Shown here in pieces: positions 38,516-47,816 of a stretch of DNA of 64,000 nt. This stretch comes from Rheinheimera pacifica (GTDB lineage Bacteria; Pseudomonadota; Gammaproteobacteria; Enterobacterales; Alteromonadaceae). The notes under the pieces are model-generated. The model had not been told where the DNA came from, did not search any database, and saw nothing but the letters and a program-made list of their open reading frames with translations. Position numbers and translations under genes: made by a program. Position 1 is the stretch's first letter; each line of letters starts with the position of its first letter. Location: NCBI RefSeq assembly GCF_024809855.1, contig NZ_JANUEM010000020.1, positions 1-64,000 of the forward strand, given 5' to 3'.

Positions 38516-39022
38516 CTAAAATGGTTCCCCATTATTTATGGGGATTGAGTAATAACCGGTTGAGCCATTATATACTCTGTAACCATATGAGTGCCCAATC
38601 AAAGAATATGAAGCAAGACTCTGTACTTGGGCATCCTCTTTCATCCATTCAACAACAGCATAACCATAAATATCAGTATTTATAGGATTCATAATTGAAA
38701 CCCTAGTTGACTTATTGGAACCTAAAACAAACTGCAAAGAATATTCTGAATTATTGTCAGAATATGATGAAACATTTTCCGCTCTCAACAATCCAGCAAA
38801 GCTACTATCATCACCATCAGTCACAACACTGCCATTCTTATCATAAAATGTAATCCTTACAGTTGTTGAACTAACCGATATATTAGAAAGATAAATAAAA
38901 GATTCAATTCTATTTGTTTGACCATAGTTTGACGATTGAAAGTTATTAATTATTGCTTTACCGCTCTGTGCATAGGAATAAATAGGAAAAGTAAAAATTA
39001 AAGCCAAAATAACATTCTTCAT
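38516..39022 (-). CDS. Secreted protein of unknown function at the end of the glycan operon
   Basis: 168 residues from the ATG at 39020-39022, with GGAGG seven bases upstream. Signal peptide ~1-20 (MKNVILALIFTFPIYSYAQS). The mature part is beta-rich and Ser/Asn/Tyr-heavy with no Cys (ESFIYLSNISVSSTTVRITF, VVTDGDDSSFAG). No family is recognised. The fold style resembles small extracellular beta-sandwich proteins. It follows the CmcI-like gene by 24 bases on the same strand, so it may be co-transcribed. Confidence 0.7.
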   Translation of the reverse strand: MKNVILALIFTFPIYSYAQSGKAIINNFQSSNYGQTNRIESFIYLSNISVSSTTVRITFYDKNGSVVTDGDDSSFAGLLRAENVSSYSDNNSEYSLQFVLGSNKSTRVSIMNPINTDIYGYAVVEWMKEDAQVQSLASYSLIGHSYGYRVYNGSTGYYSIPINNGEPF

Positions 39023-39046
39023 AAAAAACCTCCGAGGCATTATATC

Positions 39047-39850
39047 TTAGGGAAAAATTCCACCCACTTCCCATTGTTTTTCCACAGAACTTGTATTCTT
39101 TTTAAGGTAAGCATTAGGCCAATAGGTTACCCGCTCCATAATCATCCCCTCGTTAAAGGGAAAGTCTGGTTCAACCAGTTCAAACTCCTGATTCTGTTCC
39201 AGAAAAATACGAACAGCCTGCTGCGGATTATTATATTTCCAATCCGGCGAAGTTCTTGGCGCTCCAACTACTTCCTGCATAATGCCATCGCAGGCCACAA
39301 TATAAGAACCCGGCGTTACAAGCTGGCCATAAGCCTCTAATTCGGCAAGCACATGGTCACATTCATGGTTCGAGTCCAAAATCACCAACACCTTTTCCCC
39401 CGCCACAACCAGAGACCTGACTTGTGCCACAACATCTGCATCAATAGATGAGCCTTCCACTAGATGAATCATCGGTGCCAAACGATGTTCTTCAATCGCA
39501 GCTCTATTATGTGGCCTGATCTCAATATCAATACCAATAACCCGACCTTTCCCAATCGCATTCAGAATAGAAGCATAATAGACTAGGCTGCCACCGTGCG
39601 CTATTCCTGTTTCGATTACGACATCAGGTTTAAGCTCATAGATCAGTTCCTGAATACGGATCATATCTTCAGGCAGTTGAATCACCGGGCGCCCAAGCCA
39701 ACTAAAGGAATAGACATACTTGGTGTCCCAACCCGAACGCAGCCAAACATTGCTGATAATCTGGAAAGCTTCTGGAGTACCGATGCCGAACGACTGAGTA
39801 TTGCCTTGCTCATCAGTCACCATGACCTTATCGTCTACTATCGTAATCAC
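39047..39850 (-). CDS. CmcI-family (cephalosporin-hydroxylase-like) SAM methyltransferase
   Basis: 267 residues from a GTG preceded by GGAG and sharing one base with the previous stop (TAGTG); an ATG at 39871 would add seven residues. SAM-fold motifs: VVIETGIAHGGSLVYYAS (~73), GRVIGIDIEIRPHNR and KVLVILDSNHECDHVLAEL. Despite the family name most members are O-methyltransferases of sugars or secondary metabolites. In this operon it probably methylates the formamido/C-methyl sugar. Confidence 0.82.
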   Translation of the reverse strand: MITIVDDKVMVTDEQGNTQSFGIGTPEAFQIISNVWLRSGWDTKYVYSFSWLGRPVIQLPEDMIRIQELIYELKPDVVIETGIAHGGSLVYYASILNAIGKGRVIGIDIEIRPHNRAAIEEHRLAPMIHLVEGSSIDADVVAQVRSLVVAGEKVLVILDSNHECDHVLAELEAYGQLVTPGSYIVACDGIMQEVVGAPRTSPDWKYNNPQQAVRIFLEQNQEFELVEPDFPFNEGMIMERVTYWPNAYLKKNTSSVEKQWEVGGIFP

Positions 39851-40674
39851 TATATTTCTCCGTTGCTGCATAACCGACTTACATTGCGTAAGTCATCCAG
39901 ATCATCCCGATGCAACCACTCACCAAGCAGAGTATTTGCCAACTTAGGTATCACTGCCACACGATGGCCGTTATGTATCAGATAAGCCAGTTCATAGGGT
40001 GGGTAAAAGAATGCTCGTGCTACCCGCTCTATTGTTTCAGCGTCAGCACCATCAGGGATCTGTTTAAGTGCCATAAACGTATCTTTGTCCATGTAACGCA
40101 TCTTGGAAGGGTCCTGTGGCTCACAAGGTAATGGAGCCCCAGCTTCAGCCATGTCCAAGACTTGATGCCATAGTTTGATCATCTCCTGCTGGGATCTGCG
40201 TTCTAAACTAAAAGCTGTTTCTTGTTCGCTGTTTACAGGAAATCTGCGAACCCGAACTATCGCTCCAGAATCAAAGCCGTCATCCATATGATGGCAGCTA
40301 CAACCATATTCCTTAGCCCCTTCAAGAATAGCAACATTGTAAAATGCCCAACCTCCAAACTCTGGTAAAGGGCCCGCATGAAAATTTAGTGCAGCCTTGT
40401 TTGCCATTGTCAGTGTCTGCGGCAGTACTCTGTGCCTGAACATATAGCTGATTACATAATCAGCCTGCAAGCCGCTTAACTGGCGCTGATTAGAATATAA
40501 CGGCACTTTCATTCTGTCAGCCGCCTGAGACAATGTTTCACTACGAATAAAAGTGTGGCTGTCCTGGTCTGCCGATACTACGGCAACAACCGTCCAGTCG
40601 CGCTCAACCAGACTTTCCAGCGCAACAACGGCACCGGGCTTAGAACCAAGCAGAATTACTGATGGTTTAGTCAT
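39850..40674 (-). CDS. Sugar N-formyltransferase (methionyl-tRNA formyltransferase-like)
   Basis: 274 residues from the ATG at 40672-40674. Formyltransferase core ~1-190: VILLGSKPGAVVALESLV, the catalytic Asn-x-His in AALNFHAGPLPEFGG, and the catalytic Asp region HHMDDGFDSGAIV. The C-terminal part (~200-274) is like the small domain of formyltransferases. Members beside sugar aminotransferases put a formyl group from N10-formyl-THF on an amino sugar. The adjacent DegT gene would make that amine. Confidence 0.85.
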   Translation of the reverse strand: MTKPSVILLGSKPGAVVALESLVERDWTVVAVVSADQDSHTFIRSETLSQAADRMKVPLYSNQRQLSGLQADYVISYMFRHRVLPQTLTMANKAALNFHAGPLPEFGGWAFYNVAILEGAKEYGCSCHHMDDGFDSGAIVRVRRFPVNSEQETAFSLERRSQQEMIKLWHQVLDMAEAGAPLPCEPQDPSKMRYMDKDTFMALKQIPDGADAETIERVARAFFYPPYELAYLIHNGHRVAVIPKLANTLLGEWLHRDDLDDLRNVSRLCSNGEI

Positions 40675-40675
40675 T

Positions 40676-41803
40676 TTATGCCTCAAAATAGCGTGTAACC
40701 GAAGTAATGACACGTAAGACGTCATCTTCTGACATCATAGAATGCAGTGGCAAAGAAAGAATCTCACTAGCAATTTGCTCTGTCACTTCCAACTTCCCTC
40801 TGGGCATATCCTTCAACAATGCAAAATAGTGACCAGGCTGCCAATGAATACCCGTATCAATCCCGTCGGCTTTCATGTAATCGCGTAGTGGTTGCCGGTG
40901 TTCTGCCGGCACCCGGATATAGTACAAAAACGGGGTGACGTCATTAAAATCAGAATGTGGCACTTGCACCAGAGGGAGCCTGCCAAAATGTTCATTGTAT
41001 CGCTTGCAAGTCTGCTGTCTGCTGTAAGTAATTGCTGGCATTTTTGTAAGCTGGACCAGCCCTATAGCCGCATGCAGATTTGCCAGATGGTAGCGAAACC
41101 CTAACCGCTGCACATCATAAGTCCAGGCTCGCTTATTCTCATACATTACAGCAGCAGGCTGCCCCATGCCGATCAGACGCATTTCGTGCAATACCTGCTT
41201 TTCGGCCTCTGAGCGAACGACCAATGCGCCACCATCAATAGTGGTAATCGTTTTTACCGGATCGAAACTGAACATACATAAATCAGAGAAAGTGCCTACT
41301 TTACGTCCTTTATAGGCAGATCCTAGCGAATGAGCGGCATCATGAATAATTCGGATACCATACTGCTCGGCCAAGCGGGCGGCCTGATCATGATCCGCAA
41401 GGCAGCAGTCGTAATCCATTACAATAATGGCTTTAGTCCGAGGCGTAATCAGTGCTTCTGCCTTAACAAGATCGATACAGAGCGTCCGTTCGTCAATATC
41501 ACAAAACACTGGCGTGGCACCAACGGCCAGAATAGCCTGAAAGTCGGCGATGTTATTAAAAGACGGCGTAATAATCTCATCCCCTGGGCAGGCTTCAATC
41601 AACATCATTGCCAGATGCAATGCGGCATGTCCGGTGCTAACAGCCACCAGATGCCGATCTTGTAACCCCAAATAGTCAGACAAATGCTGTTCAAATTCAC
41701 CTACCGCTGCCCCCATGCCTAACCATCCAATACGGAGAGACTCAGTGGCTGCATTAATTTCCTGTTCAGTAATCAGCGGTTTAAATACGGGGATTTCGTG
41801 CAT
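40676..41803 (-). CDS. DegT/DnrJ-family sugar aminotransferase
   Basis: 375 residues from the ATG at 41801-41803; a GTG four codons earlier overlaps the preceding gene. PLP features: STGHAALHLAMMLIEA, DYDCCLADHDQAARLAEQ, IIHDAAHSLGSAYKG and the Schiff-base Lys in MFSFDPVKTITTIDGG. It aminates a keto-sugar nucleotide, here probably the CDP-4-keto-6-deoxy sugar made by rfbG. It lies between the C-methyltransferase and formyltransferase genes. Confidence 0.9.
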   Translation of the reverse strand: MHEIPVFKPLITEQEINAATESLRIGWLGMGAAVGEFEQHLSDYLGLQDRHLVAVSTGHAALHLAMMLIEACPGDEIITPSFNNIADFQAILAVGATPVFCDIDERTLCIDLVKAEALITPRTKAIIVMDYDCCLADHDQAARLAEQYGIRIIHDAAHSLGSAYKGRKVGTFSDLCMFSFDPVKTITTIDGGALVVRSEAEKQVLHEMRLIGMGQPAAVMYENKRAWTYDVQRLGFRYHLANLHAAIGLVQLTKMPAITYSRQQTCKRYNEHFGRLPLVQVPHSDFNDVTPFLYYIRVPAEHRQPLRDYMKADGIDTGIHWQPGHYFALLKDMPRGKLEVTEQIASEILSLPLHSMMSEDDVLRVITSVTRYFEA

Positions 41804-41807
41804 AAAA

Positions 41808-43034
41808 TCACTCACTTATAATCAAAGAGGGCACAGCAGTGACAAAAGTCAATGCTGTATGGCATTGCTGACGAAGCTGGGCTTTGATTTCATCGGCAAT
41901 ATTCCACGGCAGAATAATCACCACATCAGGCGGATTATTAACCAGCAAGTCAGGCGAAACAATGGGAATATGGCTACCAGGCAGAAATTTGCCTTGCTTG
42001 GATTTTGCAGCATCGTACACAACAGGCAGCAAACGGCTGTCGATACCTGCATAATTGAGTAACGTATTACCTTTTGCTGCCGCTCCATAAGCGGCAACCG
42101 TTTTGCCTTCCGCATGGCATTGTTGCAGAAAATCCTTCAATTTCGTTGCAATACCCACCACTCTTTGCTGAAAGCCATGATAAGCAACTGGACTTGTCAA
42201 CCGAGCTTGTGTTTCCAGCGCCAGCACTTGCTGCAGGCTATCGTAGGTTTCATACTGGGCTTGCTGATGGCAGCACCAAAGCCGCAGACTGCCACCATGG
42301 GTTGGCAACTGTTCAACATCGAACACTCTCAGCCCTGCTGTGTGCAAAATTGTTTGTACCGTATGCAACGACAGATAGGAATAATGCTCATGGTAGATGG
42401 TATCGAACTGACATTGTGTCAGCAAGTTCAACAAGTGGGGAAACTCCAGACTGACAGCCCCATTATCCGACAGCAGCAGGCTGATCCCTGACACAAAATC
42501 GTTGATATCCGGCACATGGGCCAGCACATTATTTGCGATAATCAGGTCGGCCTGGCGATATTGTGTGTAAAGACGTTCTGCCAGCATTTTCCCGAAGAAT
42601 GCGGATACTACTTCAAGCCCCAGCTGCCTCGCCACATTGGCTGTCGCCGTAGTAGGTTCAATTCCTAGACAGGGAATACCTGCAGCCTGATAATTTTTCA
42701 GTAAATAACCATCATTTGATGCCAGTTCAACCACAAAGCTTTGTGCATTTAACCCAAGTCGTACCCGGCTTTGCGTTGCAAACTGCCTAGCATGTTCCAA
42801 CCAACTCGCTGAAGTCGATGAAAAATAAGCATAGTCAGCTGTGAACAGCTCATCAGCCTTTGTGAAGTCTTCAGTTTGTACTAGCCAACAGTACTGACAA
42901 ACCCAAACCTTTAGCGGATACGCTTTTTCATTAGCAAATTGCTCAGCACCAGTTAAATATGCATTCGAGGGCGGCATTGTCCCTAGATCAACCATGGGTA
43001 AGGAAAGCGCACACTGACAGTGTCGGCATCTCAT
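41808..43034 (-). CDS. Sugar C-methyltransferase (TylCIII/NovU type)
   Basis: 408 residues. An N-terminal zinc site (CRHCQC at 3-8 and VCQYC ~45) is followed by a SAM domain (~70-270: VVELASNDGYLLKNY, CLGIEPTTATANVA, IIANNVLAHVPDI, IYHEHYSYLSLH) and a C-terminal Rossmann-like domain (~310-400: VAAYGAAAKGNTLLNY, VVIILPWNIADEI). This three-part build is that of sugar C-3 methyltransferases acting on 4-keto sugar nucleotides. It lies between the epimerase and aminotransferase genes, overlapping the epimerase gene by four bases. Confidence 0.92.
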   Translation of the reverse strand: MRCRHCQCALSLPMVDLGTMPPSNAYLTGAEQFANEKAYPLKVWVCQYCWLVQTEDFTKADELFTADYAYFSSTSASWLEHARQFATQSRVRLGLNAQSFVVELASNDGYLLKNYQAAGIPCLGIEPTTATANVARQLGLEVVSAFFGKMLAERLYTQYRQADLIIANNVLAHVPDINDFVSGISLLLSDNGAVSLEFPHLLNLLTQCQFDTIYHEHYSYLSLHTVQTILHTAGLRVFDVEQLPTHGGSLRLWCCHQQAQYETYDSLQQVLALETQARLTSPVAYHGFQQRVVGIATKLKDFLQQCHAEGKTVAAYGAAAKGNTLLNYAGIDSRLLPVVYDAAKSKQGKFLPGSHIPIVSPDLLVNNPPDVVIILPWNIADEIKAQLRQQCHTALTFVTAVPSLIISE

Positions 43035-43594
43035 AACATAATTCCGTCAAAACTGTGACCGAGCAGCGGAAAGTTAGCATCCCGCTCTGATAATAGAATT
43101 ATCGACAAAGGCCAATTTATTTTTAGTGCAGGATCGTCCACCCGGCAGCCTCCTTCGTATTGCGGCTGATAATCGGCGGTATGCAAATACAGTAACTGGC
43201 TATCATCTTCAAGTGCTTGAAAACCATGAGCACAGCCAGGTGGAATAAGCAGCATGTTATTGCTTTCTGCATCCAACTCGACACCGATATGCTTATTCAA
43301 CGTCGGTGAGCCATGTCGTAAATCAACAACTACATCATATACTTTACCTTTAATACAGCGCACCAACTTGTATTCTGCTGCAGGGGGATATTGAAAATGT
43401 AACCCACGGGTTACTCCCTTGAGCAGATTAACCGAATGGTTAATTTGCCGTATTACGGCCTCCCCCATCAACGGTTTTAAAGTCTCGGCACAAAACCAGC
43501 GGCTGAAAAAACCTCGTTCGTCGCTAAAGCGTTCTGAGGTAATACAGTACACTCCATTTAACTTTGTTTTAGCTGCGGTTAGCTGTTGGCCCAT
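43031..43594 (-). CDS. 4-keto-6-deoxysugar 3,5-epimerase (RfbC-like)
   Basis: 187 residues from the ATG at 43592-43594, with AGGGG just upstream; an earlier TTG is unlikely. Cupin epimerase motifs: RGFFSRWF, QINHSVNLLKGVTRGLHFQYP, GKVYDVVVDLRHGSPT and LIPPGCAHGFQAL. In a CDP-sugar context it would epimerise CDP-4-keto-6-deoxyglucose at C3, C5 or both before C-methylation. It overlaps rfbG by 16 bases. Confidence 0.9.
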   Translation of the reverse strand: MGQQLTAAKTKLNGVYCITSERFSDERGFFSRWFCAETLKPLMGEAVIRQINHSVNLLKGVTRGLHFQYPPAAEYKLVRCIKGKVYDVVVDLRHGSPTLNKHIGVELDAESNNMLLIPPGCAHGFQALEDDSQLLYLHTADYQPQYEGGCRVDDPALKINWPLSIILLSERDANFPLLGHSFDGIML

Positions 43595-44661
43595 ACCAAC
43601 CCCTGTTGTTTTGCATCCTCGCAATATTGCTGTAATTGGACATCCGTACTCACCTGCTTTTGGTTATAAAAATTCTGATACCATTGAGCTGTATAATGTG
43701 CGGCTTGTTCAAAATGCCATACTGGCTGCCAGTTCAACTGACACCGTGCTTGCTCACTGTCTAACATTAGGAGCGACATTTCAACAGGTTGTGGCTCTGA
43801 TTCAGCCTGCCAGCTAAGCTCCGGCCAGTGTTGTTGCATTTGCCGGAGCACCATATCAACTGTTGCGCATTCAGAAACGTCAGGGCCAAAGTTCCAAGCT
43901 CTAGCTCCAGCTGATTCTCCAAGCAAAAGACTTTGCGCCAGACAAAGATATCCTGATATCGAATCAAGGACGTGTTGCCAAGGTCTCACAGCCTCGGGGT
44001 AACGAATTTTTAACGGGGAACCGGCGTGAGAGGCCCTAACAATATCAGGAATTAGTCTGTCTTCGGCCCAATCGCCTCCGCCTATAACATTACCGGCTCT
44101 GGCACTGGCTAACAATACTCCCTGTTGTTCAAAAAAACTGCGTCGATAGCTTTGGATCACCAGTTCACAGGCAGCTTTAGATGCACTGTAAGGGTCATGG
44201 CCACCCAATGGGTCCTGTTCGGAAAAATTAACGCCTTTATTATTGTTTTCATACACTTTATCTGTTGTAACGGCAACGATGGCTTTTACAGATGATACTG
44301 AACGGCAGGCTTCCAGTACATTCACTGTACCCATCACATTCGTTTGCCAGTTATCTATAGGAGACTGATAAGACGCCCTAACCAGAGGCTGCGCAGCTAA
44401 ATGAAACACGAGTTCAGGTTTAGTCTGCTTCAGAAGCGATCTCATCAGCTGAGCGTTGTTGATATCTGCCTCGACACTGTCGATATCCAAACTCAGCAAC
44501 TGCCAGTGATTAGGATACGTAACAGGCGGCAATGAGACACCAGTCACGTCAGCTCCAAGTCGCCTTAGCCAGTACGCCAACCAGCTGCCTTTAAAGCCGG
44601 TATGGCCTGTCAGCAATACTTTTCTTCCCTTAAAAATACCGTTAAATAATGACATCACCAT
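43579..44661 (-). CDS. rfbG: CDP-glucose 4,6-dehydratase RfbG
   Basis: 360 residues. NAD motif [18 protein letters not shown] (GxxGxxG), [15 protein letters not shown], catalytic [13 protein letters not shown] (Thr, Asp, Lys) and [12 protein letters not shown] (YxxxK). The GHTGFKG signature is that of the CDP-glucose enzyme rather than the dTDP type. It makes CDP-4-keto-6-deoxyglucose. Start overlaps rfbF by seven bases. Confidence 0.95.
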   Translation of the reverse strand: MVMSLFNGIFKGRKVLLTGHTGFKGSWLAYWLRRLGADVTGVSLPPVTYPNHWQLLSLDIDSVEADINNAQLMRSLLKQTKPELVFHLAAQPLVRASYQSPIDNWQTNVMGTVNVLEACRSVSSVKAIVAVTTDKVYENNNKGVNFSEQDPLGGHDPYSASKAACELVIQSYRRSFFEQQGVLLASARAGNVIGGGDWAEDRLIPDIVRASHAGSPLKIRYPEAVRPWQHVLDSISGYLCLAQSLLLGESAGARAWNFGPDVSECATVDMVLRQMQQHWPELSWQAESEPQPVEMSLLMLDSEQARCQLNWQPVWHFEQAAHYTAQWYQNFYNQKQVSTDVQLQQYCEDAKQQGLVWANS

Positions 44662-45422
44662 ATTTTCCAGGGAGCTTTATTTTGTTGCCATAACTGGTCG
44701 AGATGGTTTTTGTCACGTAACGTGTCCATTGCGTGCCAGAAACCTTTATGCTGATAGGCATTTAACTGCCCTTGGCTCACTATCTTCATGAGTGGCTCTG
44801 CTTCAAAACTATCAGCATCGCTGCTTAGGTAATCAAACACAGAAGGTTCTAGTACAAAAAAACCCCCATTTATCCATGCACCGTCTCCCGCCGGTTTCTC
44901 CTGAAACTGTTGCACAACACCACCACTGATATCCAGAGCGCCATAACGCCCTGGAGGCTGAATAGCAGTTACCGTCGCTTTCTTGCCTGATGCTTTATGC
45001 TTGGCAATTGTTTCCTTAATATTGATATCTGAAACACCATCCCCATAGGTAAAACAAAAAGTCTGGTTTCCAACATACTCCCTGACACGGCGTAAACGCC
45101 CGCCCGTCATGCTGTGCTCGCCAGTATCTACCAAAGTTACGCGCCAAGGTTCGACATGTTTCTCATGAACCTCCATGGTGTTTGAACGCATATCAAAAGT
45201 GACATCTGACATATGCAAGAAATAATTAGCAAAATACTCTTTGATGATGTATCCCTTGTAACCGAGGCAAATCACAAAATCATTAATACCATGAGCAGAA
45301 TAAATTTTCATGATATGCCACAGAATAGGTTTGCCACCAATTTCAATCATCGGTTTAGGGCGCAGATGCGATTCTTCGCTGATGCGAGTACCAAAGCCCC
45401 CCGCAAGAATAACTGCTTTCAT
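44655..45422 (-). CDS. rfbF: Glucose-1-phosphate cytidylyltransferase RfbF
   Basis: 255 residues. Nucleotidyltransferase motif [48 protein letters not shown] and [16 protein letters not shown]. It makes CDP-glucose from glucose-1-phosphate and CTP, feeding rfbG. No rfbH (3-deoxygenation) is present, so the route does not lead to the usual 3,6-dideoxyhexoses. Confidence 0.95.
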   Translation of the reverse strand: MKAVILAGGFGTRISEESHLRPKPMIEIGGKPILWHIMKIYSAHGINDFVICLGYKGYIIKEYFANYFLHMSDVTFDMRSNTMEVHEKHVEPWRVTLVDTGEHSMTGGRLRRVREYVGNQTFCFTYGDGVSDINIKETIAKHKASGKKATVTAIQPPGRYGALDISGGVVQQFQEKPAGDGAWINGGFFVLEPSVFDYLSSDADSFEAEPLMKIVSQGQLNAYQHKGFWHAMDTLRDKNHLDQLWQQNKAPWKIW

Positions 45423-45501
45423 AAGCTTACTGACTCTCCTGCCATTTTATCGACTACAAACTTCAACCGGAACAAGGCCTTATAAGCCAATGATATATAA
45501 A

Positions 45502-46698
45502 TCAAAATGCATACATCTGACTGGCTTTTGCAGTATAAGGAGCTAAGTCACTCTGCATAGATACAAAGTGATGATCAGTCATAGCCACCACTAGCTCTAC
45601 TCTTTGCCAGTCTTCGAGCATTAACTCTGCCGCAGGACGGCTAGGACCAAACATAGTATTGACGCGCTTGGTTTTATCTATCAACGTAATACCAGCAAAA
45701 TTCTTGCCATGATGACCAATGAAAAACTCGGTATAGGCATTCACGCCAACCAAGGCCAGGTATTGAATATTATTTCGCTGGCAATACTGTAGCAATCTGG
45801 TACATCTGGTCTGCAGCTGCCGTAATTGCTTGTACTGCTGATAGCAGTAATAAGGATGATATAACCAGGCTAGCAACTGGTAGCGATCAAAATCAGGCTT
45901 CGGCCAGGTTTTTAGTCTTTTGTGGGTCAGTATATACGCTGAATAACCTGCCGCCGCTTTCAGGCTAAAGTAACGCCGATAATCACTAAAAAATTCGCGG
46001 GAAAACTGGTAATTCAGATCCCGCGATACCATGCCAGCATTTCCATCTGCAATATGCCGCCAGGTTAATGCCTCCGGTACAAAACCTATATGAGGAAGAG
46101 TAGCTGTCGCTCTGAGCACAAAATCCCAGTCTTGATGGCCTTTTAGCTTCTCATTGAACCGGATACTTTTTGCGTGTCCGGCTTCAACGGTGATGCAACT
46201 AGACTGAATACCACCGTAGCGATTAGTGCAAAATGAGTACTCAGCAGCCGTCTGGCCTATTTTTATCGGCTCGGTAGGTAATGCAGGCTCAGGCTTACCC
46301 TGCCTGACATTTGAGTAACGGTGGTAAAACAGTTTGCAGTCCGGGTGTTTGCGGATAAATTCTGTGCACTCGCTGAGCTTAGTGGGCAACCACTCGTCGT
46401 CGGAATCAAGGAAGCAGATGTAATTCCCTTTCGCAGCCGCTATACCCTGATTTCTGGCATAAGCGCCATTGCGGTTTTCCGGGTAGGCAACCAACTTAAT
46501 GCGATTATCCTTTAACTTAGCCACTAACACAGCTATTGCCATGCCTGTTTCAGGTGCCGAACCATCATCAACCACCACAACTTCAAAGCTTTGATAATCC
46601 TGTGCAAGCACCGACGTTAGAGCTCTGTGCAACGGCTCGACCCGGTTATATACCGGTATCACAATAGAAAAGAGAGGCTCCTGTTCAGTTAAGCTCAT
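45502..46698 (-). CDS. Family 2 glycosyltransferase with C-terminal extra domain
   Basis: 398 residues. GT2 domain ~8-230: LFSIVIPVYNRVEPLHRAL, FEVVVVDDGSAPE, YICFLDSDDEWLPTKL (DxD-type), HQDWDFVLRA. The last ~110 residues form another module (LQYCQRNNIQYLALVGVNAY, LVVAMTDHHFVSM), reminiscent of the small Rossmann-like ends on neighbouring proteins. The acceptor is unknown. Its start overlaps the previous gene by four bases. Confidence 0.85.
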   Translation of the reverse strand: MSLTEQEPLFSIVIPVYNRVEPLHRALTSVLAQDYQSFEVVVVDDGSAPETGMAIAVLVAKLKDNRIKLVAYPENRNGAYARNQGIAAAKGNYICFLDSDDEWLPTKLSECTEFIRKHPDCKLFYHRYSNVRQGKPEPALPTEPIKIGQTAAEYSFCTNRYGGIQSSCITVEAGHAKSIRFNEKLKGHQDWDFVLRATATLPHIGFVPEALTWRHIADGNAGMVSRDLNYQFSREFFSDYRRYFSLKAAAGYSAYILTHKRLKTWPKPDFDRYQLLAWLYHPYYCYQQYKQLRQLQTRCTRLLQYCQRNNIQYLALVGVNAYTEFFIGHHGKNFAGITLIDKTKRVNTMFGPSRPAAELMLEDWQRVELVVAMTDHHFVSMQSDLAPYTAKASQMYAF

Positions 46699-47816
46699 TG
46701 CTTATTGCATACCAGAATGGTGAAAGCACCTTCATGACCGGGTTCTACCACACCGCCATGTGGATCTTTTTGCTGATAACGGGCTGTAACATGGAAGCCT
46801 GCTGCCTGTACCAGGCTAACAAACTCTTCAACGGTATAATGCCGGATATGATACTGAAACTTTTCAGCATCAAAAGGCATAACATCCTGATTTGGGGTAG
46901 AGACAATCAAAGTTCCACCCACTCTCAGTACCCGATGAAACTTCTGCAATAATTCCAAATCGAACGCTACGTGTTCAATAGTTTCAAAAGATACTACCGC
47001 ATCAAAAGTTTCAGTACCTAACTCCAGCAATCGGGCATCAGCCTGAATAAATTCAGTGCCTTCTGATGCATAGTGCTGTCTGGCATATTGAATCGCACCT
47101 GTGTCGATATCTACGCCAACTACCCGGCATTTCAATGTATCAGCCAATAACGCTGAGCCATAGCCTATACCGCAAGCCAAATCCAGCACTGCGGAAGGCT
47201 GCTGTGGAATAAGCTGCTCTTTTGCAAAAGTATAACGATTGATATGGTCAGGCCGGATACCCGCCAGACTATTGGCAATTTGACGCTCGCCTCTTTGCAT
47301 TGTTTTTAAACCCTGACCGACCAAACCGCCTGCCGAGGCCTTTACACTTACCTGAGTAAAACCAGTTCTTTCAAGCAGAAAATGTAACCGGGCACTGTTA
47401 TAAGCAGATTTAAATGTATCAGGGTATCCTGAGTCATAATTCGTTTGTGTCGGGTTTCCCTGTTTTTGCGGGCCGAATAATCTGGCAAAAGCTTGCCGCG
47501 CATCAGAGTCAGGACGGCGAATACTGCCCTCATCCCAAACAGCGTTTTGCCACTGCAAAACGACTGCATCAAAATCCTCACAGAGTATTTCGACAGTTCC
47601 GCCTATCTGCAGAGCGTTAAATACATCCAGCAGCATAGTATCGGCTTCCATAGTAGTCAGATACTGCAGCACATGTTCAAGCCGGATATGCCGGACATTT
47701 TGATAAGTGCGAGATAGTTCCCATGCAAGAACAGAGTCGCTTTGCTGCCCTGCATTAACACTTACCAGAACAGAAGGCGCTTGATCGATGCAGACTTGCA
47801 GCTTTAATTCAGTCAT
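46695..47816 (-). CDS. SAM-dependent methyltransferase
   Basis: 373 residues from the ATG at 47814-47816, which overlaps the preceding stop by eight bases; a longer frame would run deep into that gene. Two parts: the N-terminal ~150 residues look like a decayed methyltransferase-type fold (HVLQYLTTMEADTMLLDVFN, ALQIGGTVEILCEDF), while ~200-370 is a full SAM domain (AVLDLACGIGYGSALLAD, VVGVDIDTGAIQYA, FDAVVSFETIEHVAFD, GGTLIVSTPNQD). It probably methylates a sugar in the glycan; substrate unknown. Confidence 0.85.
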   Translation of the reverse strand: MTELKLQVCIDQAPSVLVSVNAGQQSDSVLAWELSRTYQNVRHIRLEHVLQYLTTMEADTMLLDVFNALQIGGTVEILCEDFDAVVLQWQNAVWDEGSIRRPDSDARQAFARLFGPQKQGNPTQTNYDSGYPDTFKSAYNSARLHFLLERTGFTQVSVKASAGGLVGQGLKTMQRGERQIANSLAGIRPDHINRYTFAKEQLIPQQPSAVLDLACGIGYGSALLADTLKCRVVGVDIDTGAIQYARQHYASEGTEFIQADARLLELGTETFDAVVSFETIEHVAFDLELLQKFHRVLRVGGTLIVSTPNQDVMPFDAEKFQYHIRHYTVEEFVSLVQAAGFHVTARYQQKDPHGGVVEPGHEGAFTILVCNKQ

